Positions 27,600 through 36,256 of a stretch of 64,000 nt of DNA are shown one piece after another. Location: contig JAUYTV010000050.1 in assembly GCA_030694985.1 (NCBI GenBank), positions 40,139 to 104,138 on the forward strand, written 5' to 3'. The position numbers and the translations under genes are program-made. Numbering within the stretch: the stretch's first letter is position 1; each line of letters starts with the position of its first letter. The notes under the pieces are model-generated. The model saw nothing but the letters and a program-made list of their open reading frames with translations, was not told where the DNA came from and ran no database searches. This stretch comes from Methanoregula sp. (lineage in GTDB: Archaea; Halobacteriota; Methanomicrobia; Methanomicrobiales; Methanospirillaceae).

Positions 27600-28486
27600 G
27601 GGGTATTGTCTCCTAAAATTTCGGCTTCTTCTTTTTTAGGGTTGGTATCTTGTATATCTTTTTCATCCTTATTCGGTTTAATAAGAGGGGTTTTGGGTTG
27701 AGGGGAAATGATCTCCTGATTAATAACTGGCAAAGCACCTGACTGGATGTATGCGGTTGATACAACACCATTTATTGCTGATTTTTCTGTAATAACTGGG
27801 AATATTTCCACAGTTTCAGGAGTTGCAGATCCAATGGGGGGGCTTTTTGAAGAAATTTTGTCAGTGTTTTTTTTTCGTCTCTTTATTTTTGTTGGGGTTG
27901 AAAGATCTGTTTCCATAGAGGCCGGCAATTTGGTTAGTGGATCCTTTTCAATGCTGTGAGTTATGTTTCCTGCTTCGGTCTCCTCTCCTCTTGTGCGGAG
28001 TATTGTTTTTGCGGCTTCTCCAACACTACGCATTACTTGAGTGATACGATCTTCAATATCGATCTCTTCATCAATGTCCAGTGTTGTTCCTTCTACTTCT
28101 AATAAAAACCGTGCAACTTCGCTGGCTTCAAAGAGCAGATCGTCTAGTTCGTCTGTGGTAAAGAAGCCGCACATTGCACCGTAAAAAAATGTGGCACTTG
28201 ATTTACGCACCTTTTTTTTAAAGGAATTCCGTGCCTGGTTCACAGCTTGTGGGGTGTAGGTATCTTCCATAAAAGGGACGAGTTCAGGCAGATGGTTTCC
28301 AATAAAGGTCATTTCAGCTCCTCCGGATGTGCGGAAATCTGTGCACAAACGTGCAAGTGCCCATTCCCGGGCAGTGATGTATGTCCTTTTGCGTAAAAAC
28401 TGGTTTACCCTGCGGTAGGTTGCCCCATTGACCTTCTTGAATTTTTTGTATTTGTTGATCTCCTGCTGGATGTTTGTGCTGTCCAT
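27596..28486 (-). CDS. DUF5806-family protein with disordered C-terminal tail
   Basis: About 296 residues. The first ~150 match the archaeal DUF5806 family: TYRRVNQFLRKRTYITAREWALARLC, then ELVPFMEDTYTPQAVNQAR and TTDELDDLLFEASEVARFLLEVEG. The rest is Pro/Ser/Lys-rich and probably unstructured. Function unknown; it is presumably cytosolic. I use the ATG at 28486 because an AGGTG ribosome site lies 7 nt upstream; 28492 and 28519 are alternatives. The 4-bp overlap with mobB suggests one operon. Confidence 0.8.
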   Translation of the reverse strand: MDSTNIQQEINKYKKFKKVNGATYRRVNQFLRKRTYITAREWALARLCTDFRTSGGAEMTFIGNHLPELVPFMEDTYTPQAVNQARNSFKKKVRKSSATFFYGAMCGFFTTDELDDLLFEASEVARFLLEVEGTTLDIDEEIDIEDRITQVMRSVGEAAKTILRTRGEETEAGNITHSIEKDPLTKLPASMETDLSTPTKIKRRKKNTDKISSKSPPIGSATPETVEIFPVITEKSAINGVVSTAYIQSGALPVINQEIISPQPKTPLIKPNKDEKDIQDTNPKKEEAEILGDNTP

Positions 28487-28565
28487 TGTCATACACCTGT
28501 GAATAATTGGTTTATCCATCTTTTGGATTATTTTTCAAGAGATAGTTGATTATTTGGCTGCTTTG

Positions 28566-28588
28566 TATATAGCATTATAAGGTTTATC
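28566..28588 (+). repeat. TATATAGCAT-type repeat, copy 1
   Basis: The sequence follows the consensus TATATAGCATYATANGG followed by TTTAT. Related copies are at 29244-29266 (direct) and 32134-32156 (inverted). It begins like a TATA box but the match extends well beyond one. Confidence 0.55.
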
Positions 28589-28776
28589 ATGGGTTATAAT
28601 TACGTCGGAGGGTTATGAATAAAGTCATGAATTTAGAGGTAAAAAGCGAATAAATTCAAAAAAGAATCCTGAATTGGCTTTTTTTTTCCTTTTTCCTTTT
28701 TTTGGTGGAAGAATTCAGGGATCGTTGTGTTTTTTTTGATACGTATGTGACGAATCTAAGTAATCCAAATGAAAAG

Positions 28777-28817
28777 GTAAACGATGTGTTGAGATTTCCA
28801 CGGTAAACGATGTTGTG
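28777..28817. repeat. dispersed 41-bp repeat, copy 2
   Basis: This copy matches 11101-11141 in 36 of 41 positions and has two GTAAACGATGT half-units 25 bp apart. It lies in the noncoding edge of the mobile island. Confidence 0.6.
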
Positions 28818-29243
28818 GGTCTATCCCGGTATCTGATGTATACTTGTGTAAGCATCCCATTTGGTTCAAAACAATTGATGATGGTCTTGAGATGGTTGTG
28901 TCAGATGAGATGGTTTTCTGCACTCCCATCTGTATCGATACCCGCAAGTTTTGTAATATACCATGGTGTGCACACAGGCAATTTCTGCTAACGTTTCAGC
29001 TTATTACTGCGGTTGTTTTTCATTCACAAAGGCTATGACTACTGATATCTGGAATAAAAAAAATTCCCTTATCCTTATAATGGGCACATCTCCTGTAAGA
29101 ACAGAATCTCGTATGGAATCTCGGATGAATCTGTTCTTTATGTTGTAATCTGTGGGTGTCGTTATGCTTTTTTCTATTATGGAGATATGTTGGGTGAAAT
29201 GCTTTTGAGATAATAATTAAATTTGATAATTATGGCCCTCTTA

Positions 29244-29266
29244 CATATAGCATCATAGGGTTTATA
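29244..29266 (+). repeat. TATATAGCAT-type repeat, copy 2
   Basis: A direct copy of the 28566 repeat. A nearby ATG (29273) opens only 13 codons. Confidence 0.5.
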
Positions 29267-29356
29267 AGAAAATGAATGATATTATTTCCGACTCGTTAAA
29301 ATGCTCAAATTGAACTCTTTTTGAGGAAAAACTCATAAAATATGGTTTTTTACTTC

Positions 29357-29386
29357 TTTTTAACAATTGGGTTTTTTTATACGATT
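29357..29386 (+). repeat. imperfect direct repeat, left copy (possible att)
   Basis: TTTTTAACAATTGG is followed after 8 variable bases by TACGAT. The same arrangement recurs at 32108-32137, bracketing the IS element and the tyrosine recombinase. Confidence 0.45.
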
Positions 29387-29476
29387 ACCCGAGTCAGGGT
29401 ATTTTTTTCCTGAATTTGTGAACCCTTGAGAGACCGATGAAGAACTCGAAAATGGTTGACCGTTTGGTACAATCGG

Positions 29477-30520
29477 TGTTGTACAGTCCCAAAAAGTATT
29501 TCCTATATCAGAAGTTGAACTGAAGATCAGTTCAACGATGAATTTGACCAAAAAGAAGATACGGTGGATAATCCGTCCGAAGGAAAAGAAAGAATCCTCC
29601 GGAATAATAGCGAAGATCCAGCACATCACGAGGAGACGAGTGGATCAACTCTGGAAGCAGTATTGTTCAACCGGAGAAATTCCAATAATTGGAGAGGCAA
29701 TGGGTCGACCGAGGAAACCAGTTACCGATGAGGAATCAACAGTGATAGACGAAGCTTATCAACGATTCCGGTATGGCGCAAGGATGTTGGAAACGCTGAT
29801 ACGGAAGGCCTATAGCCTAACTATTTCTCATAACCGGATACACAGATACCTGATGGACCGGGGACTCGCCAGAGCTGAATCATCCAAGCGAAAAAAGCGG
29901 AAATGGGTACGCTATGAGCGAAAACATAGCATGTCAGCCGGACACATCGACCGGCATGAAGATCCAATCAGTGGGCTCAAGATCTGTGCGGTTCTGGATG
30001 ACTCCTCACGAAAGATCCTGGCAATCGATGAATTTGCTACCATCAACACAGAAAATTCAAATGTCGTTGTTCAACGAGCAATTCAGAAATATGGGCCTAT
30101 ATGCCCACTTCGTGAACTGATTATGGATCATGGCAGCGAGTTTGGCGCTCATCGGAGAGATGAGAACGGAGATTAGGATAGTGAATTCAAACAATATCTC
30201 GAAACTCATGATATCCGACCTATTCTTGCACGGGTAAAACATCCCCAAACAAACGGGAAAATTGAGAAATGGTTTGATACCTACAAACGGTTCCGATATG
30301 AGTTTACTTCTCTAGATGAGTTCATTGTCTGGTACAATAACCGCCCCCATGGAAGCCTTGATTTCGATAATCTTGAATCTCCGGAACTTGCATTCTGGAG
30401 AAGATTACCCCAAGAAGCTATCCTTGGTATCGGTATCAGGATTTTTGGTTGGTGAATTGATGAAACGTTCAAGTTACCGTAAGCTAAAATCTATGAGAAA
30501 ATAGTTTCAGGACTCAACAC
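29477..30520 (+). mobile_element. IS481-like insertion sequence
   Basis: About 1.04 kb with imperfect terminal inverted repeats. The left end begins TGTTGTACAGTCCC (29477) and the right end, read on the complement from 30520, begins TGTTGAGTCCTG. The TGT...ACA ends fit IS481. It encloses one interrupted transposase gene. I see no clear target-site duplication. Confidence 0.65.
29538..30455 (+). pseudogene. IS481-type DDE transposase interrupted by a single TAG
   Basis: The frame encodes an N-terminal HTH region and an rve integrase core. It has D138 in GHIDRHED, D197 in IMDHGSEF and, after the stop, E243 in NGKIEKW. A TAG at 30174-30176 (codon 213) splits the second Asp from the catalytic Glu. 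The same frame then continues 92 codons through the conserved WYNNRPHGSL region to a TGA at 30453-30455. Without readthrough the product lacks the catalytic Glu. Pyrrolysine insertion is conceivable in methanogens, but I see no evidence for a Pyl system here. Confidence 0.8.
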
Positions 30521-31011
30521 TTTCGTCAGAGGCTTCACTTTTTAATTCCCTTTCAATGAGAACTCTTGAATATCTACAAGCAATTGATCCCCAGCAAAAA
30601 GCAGGTTCTTCCTGGTTGGCTAACACCTCCTAAGGATCCCATAAATAAATCAATCCCCCTGTTCGTTTAAAAAAGGTAATCAGTGAATCGCACATTAACC
30701 AATTTCGTAAATAACATTTCTAAAGGGATTTTTTTTATCGACGTTAATTGTGTTTGTAAGGCAATAGCGGGCTTCCGGTCGATGATCGAGGCATTTTGAG
30801 TGTCTGGACCATCAAAATGAAAAAAAAGGCCTGTTTTCGGATATTAGTTTTTAATTAACAATCGCATTTGGATGGATCCATACGTGTTTACCGAATACAC
30901 TGGCGTGGAATTGTAGATCCATTTTTAGATTTTTTTCAATACTCTTTGATTCAGTAGATTGCTTTTTAAAAAAACTAAAACTGTAAAAAAACTCTTTTCT
31001 ACAGACTTCGC
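30521..31011. other. intergenic stretch between IS element and recombinase
   Basis: About 490 bp of AT-rich sequence. No gene, RNA or convincing repeat is seen; it leads into the recombinase promoter. Confidence 0.4.
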
Positions 31012-31025
31012 AGAATAGGTATTCT
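31012..31025. promoter_or_regulatory. palindrome upstream of tyrosine recombinase gene
   Basis: AGAATAGGTATTCT is a perfect inverted repeat with 6-bp arms and a 2-bp centre. It lies 40 bp before the recombinase ATG. It could be an operator for autoregulation or a recombinase binding site. Confidence 0.4.
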
Positions 31026-31065
31026 ACGAAAACCTTTATTTACACGAGATAAGATAGAATAGAGC

Positions 31066-31986
31066 ATGGAAAGCGGGTATTTTTCGGAATGGCTCAAAAG
31101 CTACCGGAACTATCTGCGTATGCGTAATTACTCCTCCAGCACACTTGACAGTTATGAGCAGGTGATCAAACACTTCGGATATTATGTCTGGCTTCGGAGG
31201 CATACAGAGATAACCAAACTTGTCATATACTGGAAGGATTTTGAAAATGCACGTCTTGATACCAGTGTGGAAGTAACACCTGTAATTGTAACTGACTTCC
31301 TTTCGTTTGTCTCAACAATGCAAACGTACAAACCCAAGACATTTCATCGCATTATTTCTACGATGAGTTCGTTTTACCGGTTTCTTTATACTCAGGGTGC
31401 TGTCAGTACAAACCCTTTGACGGGTATTGAACGGCCAAAAATTAAACAGCAGGATGTGAAATACCTCAAACACAACCAGGTGCTGAGGCTGATAGATTCT
31501 ATTGAAGATCCACGTCACAAGCTCATTGTCAGGACAATATACGCCACAGGTGTTCGTGTATCAGAACTATGTGAAATGAATATCGAGGAAATAGATTTCG
31601 ATGAGCATACAATCCGAATCCGTGGTAAAGGAGACAAGATTCGTATTGTTTTTGTTGATGATGATACCCTTGCTGACATTCTTAAATTTATAGGTAACCG
31701 GATCGTTGGTCCCCTTTTTATCGGCCAACAGGGAAAACACATTTCCCCGCGTGCAATCCAGCATATTTTCAAGCACTATGCCCCTGTTGGTATCACTCCG
31801 CATAAGATACGTCATAGTTATGCAAGTGAACTCTATAAACGCTCAAAGAATCTTCGGGTAGTCCAGGAAAATCTCGGTCATACTTCAATTAAAACAACAG
31901 AGATCTATCTTCATACCGATATTGATGAGCGCCGGCAGGTCTACCAGCAGTTCTTCCCGCTCTCCGGCACAAACGAGAACGCATAA
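31066..31986 (+). CDS. XerA/XerC-D-like tyrosine recombinase
   Basis: A 306-residue site-specific recombinase with an N-terminal SAM-like DNA-binding domain and a C-terminal catalytic domain. Catalytic residues appear complete: R164 in TGVRVSEL, a lysine near 188-191 in GKGDK, H246 and R249 in HKIRHSYASE, H272 in LGHTS, and Y281 in TTEIYLH. Length and layout resemble archaeal XerA, the chromosome-dimer resolvase, but the position in a decayed mobile island also allows an element integrase. An AT-rich promoter and a palindrome lie directly upstream. Confidence 0.85.
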   Translation: MESGYFSEWLKSYRNYLRMRNYSSSTLDSYEQVIKHFGYYVWLRRHTEITKLVIYWKDFENARLDTSVEVTPVIVTDFLSFVSTMQTYKPKTFHRIISTMSSFYRFLYTQGAVSTNPLTGIERPKIKQQDVKYLKHNQVLRLIDSIEDPRHKLIVRTIYATGVRVSELCEMNIEEIDFDEHTIRIRGKGDKIRIVFVDDDTLADILKFIGNRIVGPLFIGQQGKHISPRAIQHIFKHYAPVGITPHKIRHSYASELYKRSKNLRVVQENLGHTSIKTTEIYLHTDIDERRQVYQQFFPLSGTNENA

Positions 31987-32107
31987 CTTTGAATACTCTT
32001 TTTTATTGACAAGAAATTGTTTCATGATCATATTTCTTTAGTTATTGTAAAATACCCGAAATTAGCGAATATTTCCGCATTTAGTCTCCAAATCAAGAGA
32101 TATTTTT

Positions 32108-32137
32108 TTTTTAACAATTGGATCTTTCCTTACGATA
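32108..32137 (+). repeat. imperfect direct repeat, right copy (possible att)
   Basis: This is the partner of 29357-29386: TTAACAATTGG then TACGAT in the same spacing, 20 of 25 core positions equal. It lies 122 bp after the recombinase gene. Confidence 0.45.
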
Positions 32138-32156
32138 AACCATATGATGCTATATA
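32134..32156 (-). repeat. TATATAGCAT-type repeat, inverted copy 3
   Basis: On the complement it reads TATATAGCATCATATGG then TTTATC, close to copies 1 and 2 but in opposite orientation. It abuts the right direct repeat. Confidence 0.5.
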
Positions 32157-33236
32157 ATAACCACACCTTTTTTTATCATGATTTGGCCCAGTTGAGGGAA
32201 TTAAAAAAATCCCTTGACCGTTTCATGGTTGTTTGTTTTTACGGAAAGAAAAAACCGGATAAAATTGTTCAGAAATGAAAAAAAACATAGAAGAATTTCA
32301 GTATACCTAATGGGAATTCAAAAAAAAAGATGTTATCTTTTGAATTCTGTTAAATCAATCAGATACATGATATTTGGGATACTCATCAGATTTTTCGAGA
32401 TAATATCAGGCTTATGGTAATATCTGCGTATGGCAATCTGGATGGGGGTGAGCGAGATCCCCATACTTCCATTACTTATGCGAAATTGAGGATGAAAATG
32501 TGGATAGCGATTATTAGAGAATCCGATTGCCAAATTTTTGAAATTGGGAATTATTGAATGAAATTTAATTCCATTTCTGGTACTTTATCGTGAAAAATTA
32601 TTGAATCAAATTATTTTGTAAAATTAATTTTATGATAATAAAAAATATTCAAATCAAAAGTTATCCATTTCTTTACAATATTATGACATAATATTCAAAT
32701 ATTTCAATTATTTCTGAAATCCGATCTCATAATGATAATTTTTGTTCAAATCTAATTTTTCTAAATTTGTTTCAATTTTTTTTAGAAATACCCCTAAAAA
32801 TCCAATGGTTTTAAAATCTAAACTTCTTCGTGGTGTTAATAATCAAATTAATCTTTTTGAATTTTTTTTAATTTATCTCTGAAATTCCATCTTTTCTAAA
32901 TCTTTTGAAAAGACACATCCTCTGGCACAATCTGTTATAATTACAACCTTTTAGGATCTTTTGCAATTTTTCTATTGGAATAATCAAATGTTACTGAAAT
33001 CCAAATTACTGAAAATAATTCATTATCAATTGATAGATAATCCAAAATTTAAAATTTTCAGTCATTGTTTTATAGAAATCCAATACTTTAGTAAAACAAA
33101 TTTTATGAATGAGTTTTTTCAAATTCATTTTTTTTTAATTTTAAGAGGTCTTGTAGATTTTTTCAAATTTATTTTTTGTGAGTGTTTATATTCTGACGAA
33201 GAAAGATTAAAATCCGAAAGTATCCAATGTTTTACT

Positions 33237-33863
33237 ATGCCAAAGACCCATAAACGAAAGTACGAGAAAATCGATGATGCCGAGATTGATCTCGTTGTAC
33301 AGTGTAATGACAGTCATGAGTTCTACGAAAGGTATCGTCAGGTCTTTCCCACCAAAAAGAAAGGAATTGACAGTATCAGTAAAATCTGGAAACGTCGCAG
33401 TGAATTTTTAAAGAAACAACAGCCCGCTGACGAACCCCTTGAATCTGCAATAAATTCTTCCCATGAACTTGAGTCACTCATAACAGAACAAAATAAAATT
33501 CTGGCCGAATTGTCTGGGGTTATGAAAGAGCATCTTAAGGTAAGCAGGGAAATACTGGCACGACTTCCGAAGCAGATTCAGAAATCTGATGAACATATAA
33601 TCCCCAAAACCAGTGAAACAAGACCTGCGGAACAAAAAGAGTCCGGAAAGAAAACCAGTATGGAAAAACCAGCAGACATAATGATTGGATCATAAATATC
33701 CTTTTTTCATGCGGCACGATGGGGTCCTATCCCGATTGGGGTTGTTCGTGTTCAAAAAGATCCACTCACGATCAAGGCTACGTGTGACCCGCTCACTGAA
33801 TCAGTGATCCAGAAACTTATCGATGCATTTGAAAATTTCAAAGATTGGGCAGAGCCACTGTAA
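33237..33863 (+). pseudogene. hypothetical element protein interrupted by an in-frame TAA
   Basis: The upstream part (33237-33695, 152 residues) begins MPKTHKRKYEKIDDAEIDL and is basic and helical, with a coiled-coil-like region (about 80-115). The stop at 33693-33695 is followed in the same frame by 55 codons, ending in VIQKLIDAFENFKDWAEPL and TAA at 33861. The sense-like content after the stop suggests one longer ancestral gene. The N-terminal 152-residue product may still be made. No family recognised; a plasmid or viral origin is likely given the island. Confidence 0.55.
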
Positions 33864-34064
33864 ACGAACATATCCGAAATTGTTGTGCAGATCGCTTCCC
33901 TGCCGCCCGCTTCATGCATTTGGCGGACTCGCCATTGACAAATATACTTGTGTTACCTGATAACCTGTCGCGGATGCTGATTTTAATATCTTCCGCGCTA
34001 AAATGAATAGAGCAAATTTTCAGTAAGGAAATTTGTAAAGTGTCTTCATCCAAGACAACAGTCC

Positions 34065-34137
34065 ACCCCCGTAGTGTAGTGGTCAATCATGCCAGCCTTT
34101 GGAGCTGGCGACACCAGTTCGAATCTGGTCGGGGGTA
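34065..34137 (+). tRNA. tRNA-Gln (TTG)
   Basis: The cloverleaf is complete: acceptor ACCCCCG/CGGGGGT with discriminator A (34137), anticodon stem CCAGC/GCTGG with loop CTTTGGA giving anticodon TTG, and T stem ACCAG/CTGGT with loop TTCGAAT. CCA is not encoded and there is no intron. In archaea this tRNA is first charged with Glu and amidated by GatDE, encoded at 39582-42636. An integrase fragment starts directly after its 3' end. Confidence 0.93.
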
Positions 34138-34510
34138 TCCAGCGCATCGTGCAATGGGCCGGGATTACCAAGCATGTGACACCGCACCTGTTCCGGCACT
34201 CAAGGATTACGCACATTAGAAACGATGGCGTGCAGGAAAGTGTCATCAAGATGATGATGTGGGGCACGGTCAACACGACAATGTTTGAAACCTAATCCCA
34301 CTTGACGGTAAAAGATATCGACAAGGAGAACCCGCGGGTTTACGGAATTGTGAAGGCTGATTCGAAAAAGAAGGAGCCGCAGGTCGCACCCGTTAAGTGC
34401 CCGCACTGCCAGCATATCAATCCTCCAACTACAAATACTGCAATCTATGCCATAACCGCATATGCAATAAGGGAGAGCAGGAATGCGAGCAGCAGCATGG
34501 CAAGGGATAG
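34138..34510 (+). pseudogene. C-terminal integrase remnant abutting tRNA-Gln
   Basis: The first codons after the tRNA read into a tyrosine-recombinase C-terminus: TPHLFRHSRITH with the His-x-x-Arg pair, then VIKMMMWG and TMFET. The next codon, where the catalytic Tyr of ...ETYSHL belongs, is TAA (34293-34295). Downstream the frame gives a CPHC zinc-ribbon half; a frameshift near 34425-34432 is needed to read the second half, CNLC. No N-terminal domain is present. The 3' part overlaps the convergent DUF2070 gene. This looks like the scar of an SSV-type element that integrated at this tRNA. Confidence 0.75.
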
Positions 34511-36256
34511 CGGAGCAACAAATACCAGCATCGCGTTGACTGTGCTTGCCAGTTGTGATATCCGGTTTGAGCCAAAGACAACGACATGCTCACAGTGAGC
34601 CGTGCTCGCTGCAACTTCTGCGGGGCAGAGATCTTTGAGTGCGTCTCTTACGCTCTGCATCACTGATGGCAGGAATTCAGCAGCAGGTACGTGCATGCCG
34701 ACAGGATTTTTCCCGGTGATCGTGTTGACCACATGTGAATCCGTGGTCATCACTTCCGCATGATCGACAAGAGTAAGGATCTGTTCAAGCAGAACCTCCC
34801 GCACACCTTCTGCCATATTATTTCCATCAATGAGTACGTAGGCAGTCCGCTGGCCATCCACTTCAGCTACCATTACCTGTATCCCCAGGTCACCAAATCC
34901 CTGTTCGCGGAGGTAGGGCAGGGTTAAGTGGTTTACTCCAATCCTAAACGGGTGCAGGGACGAAATTCTGCAGGCTTCCATTGCATCCATAGCCGCACGC
35001 TGGTATTCTGTGGCAGTCAGTGTTGCAAGGAGTACCGGTGATGAAAGATCGGTCATGCAGTTGTGGGCATCGACAACGGCGACATGGGGAAACCAGCGGT
35101 GTCCTTCTGCCATGATTGTGGATCCAATGGAGAAATCCAGGTCTTCCGTTCTCTGGGGTGAGCGGGTAGTGACAAGGAGCACCGAGTCGTTGAACCGCTG
35201 GTAGAGCACCTGGACAGAGCCAATGGTCAGGCGCCCGGATCGCCCGGCTGCCCCGGCATAGGAGAGATCGGTTTTTGATTTCCTGACCGCATCGATCACC
35301 TTGTAGATCTCAGATTCTGAAACAAGATTGAAGTCGTGCGTTGCGCACCCGTGGGCAACGAGTGTCTCTTCTAAAAAATTGTCGTGCAGCACTTTGGGCA
35401 GGTTACCCCCGCCAATTTCACCCATAGGGCCCGGATGAAGGTTCGGTACTGTGAACAGGACCGGCTTTCCATTCTCGCGCCGGAAGAAGAAGTTGACCTG
35501 CGGGACAAAGATCTCTTCACCAATCTCCCTGAAAAAGTCCTCCATACCTTTTGATCCGTCGGTCATATGAGCGATGAATGCATTGATGAAGGCCAGTCCC
35601 CGTATGCCGAATGCGCGATGGAGCGGGCGCTCGATTAACCAGATCAGGATTACAAAGCCAAGCCCAAAGACCAGGTGAAGGACGAGTGCAAATATGGCAA
35701 AAGACGGCGAGAAAAGGACCATGCCTAAAAGGATCCCAACCCCGCTCTGGGTAAGTGCTGGGATGATCATTCTCGTAACACGGTAATCGGCGATCGCTAC
35801 GAGAACGAACAAGCGAAGGCCAAAGATAAATCCCAGCGAGATTGCGAAAAACAGGGGTATGAGGGTGACTGAGGATAACAGGGCTGCGAGGGTGATGATC
35901 ACGCCAAATACCGTGCATGCGAGTGCGAGGAGCCCGGACCGGTTCCATGTCATGGTCTTGCCGCTGTATTCGATGATGGGCTTTGTGAGGAGCAGGGCCG
36001 CGATTGCAGGTATGCTGAATGCGATAGTGCCGGAGAACAGGAATTTTTCCGGCAGGAAGAACAGGTTACTGCTCAGCACGGTCGGAATAGTATAAGCGAT
36101 AGTACCGGGGAACGGAAGTGTCAGCCAGGCACGGGCACAGGCACCATCGATGATCAGGCCAAGAAGAACGATGAGAATGAACGACCGGAATGCCGAAGGT
36201 GCTGTGAAAATATATTTCGTGAGCTGCCCGAGCTTCACATCACTATTCTGCGTCAT
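34445..36256 (-). CDS. DUF2070 family membrane protein
   Basis: A 603-residue archaeal DUF2070 protein. It has about seven N-terminal membrane segments, a soluble domain with PNLHPGPMGEIGGGNLP (about 270-286) and a His/Asp-rich AVVDAHNCM segment, and two C-terminal membrane helices. Function unknown; the conserved His/Asp residues could bind metal. It overlaps the start of the neighbouring PP-loop gene by 1 bp, so the minus-strand genes from 34.4 to 38.1 kb are probably one unit. Confidence 0.88.
   Translation of the reverse strand: MTQNSDVKLGQLTKYIFTAPSAFRSFILIVLLGLIIDGACARAWLTLPFPGTIAYTIPTVLSSNLFFLPEKFLFSGTIAFSIPAIAALLLTKPIIEYSGKTMTWNRSGLLALACTVFGVIITLAALLSSVTLIPLFFAISLGFIFGLRLFVLVAIADYRVTRMIIPALTQSGVGILLGMVLFSPSFAIFALVLHLVFGLGFVILIWLIERPLHRAFGIRGLAFINAFIAHMTDGSKGMEDFFREIGEEIFVPQVNFFFRRENGKPVLFTVPNLHPGPMGEIGGGNLPKVLHDNFLEETLVAHGCATHDFNLVSESEIYKVIDAVRKSKTDLSYAGAAGRSGRLTIGSVQVLYQRFNDSVLLVTTRSPQRTEDLDFSIGSTIMAEGHRWFPHVAVVDAHNCMTDLSSPVLLATLTATEYQRAAMDAMEACRISSLHPFRIGVNHLTLPYLREQGFGDLGIQVMVAEVDGQRTAYVLIDGNNMAEGVREVLLEQILTLVDHAEVMTTDSHVVNTITGKNPVGMHVPAAEFLPSVMQSVRDALKDLCPAEVAASTAHCEHVVVFGSNRISQLASTVNAMLVFVAPLSLAMLLLAFLLSLIAYAVMA

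Larger units (their letters stand above)
28520..29476. other. noncoding, repeat-bearing left edge of the mobile island
   Basis: A 950-bp AT-rich stretch without a convincing gene; the short frames here have no recognisable protein character. It contains dispersed repeats (28566-28588, 28777-28817, 29244-29266, 29357-29386). At 28615 a GGAGGG-type ribosome site precedes an ATG opening only 12 codons, perhaps a truncated gene start. Confidence 0.5.
31987..33236. other. extended AT-rich noncoding stretch
   Basis: About 1.25 kb without a convincing gene; 32560-33220 is extremely AT-rich with many T-runs. The frame running into the 33237 gene from 32961 translates to low-complexity Phe/Ile/Lys sequence, not a plausible protein extension. 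It contains the right-hand copies of the direct repeat and the TATATAGCAT repeat. No clear replication-origin boxes and no cdc6 gene are seen nearby. Confidence 0.5.

Noticed and set aside
28844..29148. Two overlapping ~60-residue frames in the left island edge
   Set aside because: No protein character, ribosome site or recognised family.
29538..30455. Pyrrolysine insertion at the transposase TAG
   Set aside because: Possible in some methanogens but no Pyl gene is seen and other genes in the island also carry TAA stops, so decay is simpler.
32961..33236. 92-residue N-terminal extension of the element protein
   Set aside because: It is Phe/Ile/Lys low-complexity from AT-rich DNA; protein-like sequence begins at the ATG at 33237.
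34429..34614. Minus-strand 61-residue frame near the integrase scar
   Set aside because: Out-of-frame shadow at the end of the DUF2070 gene.
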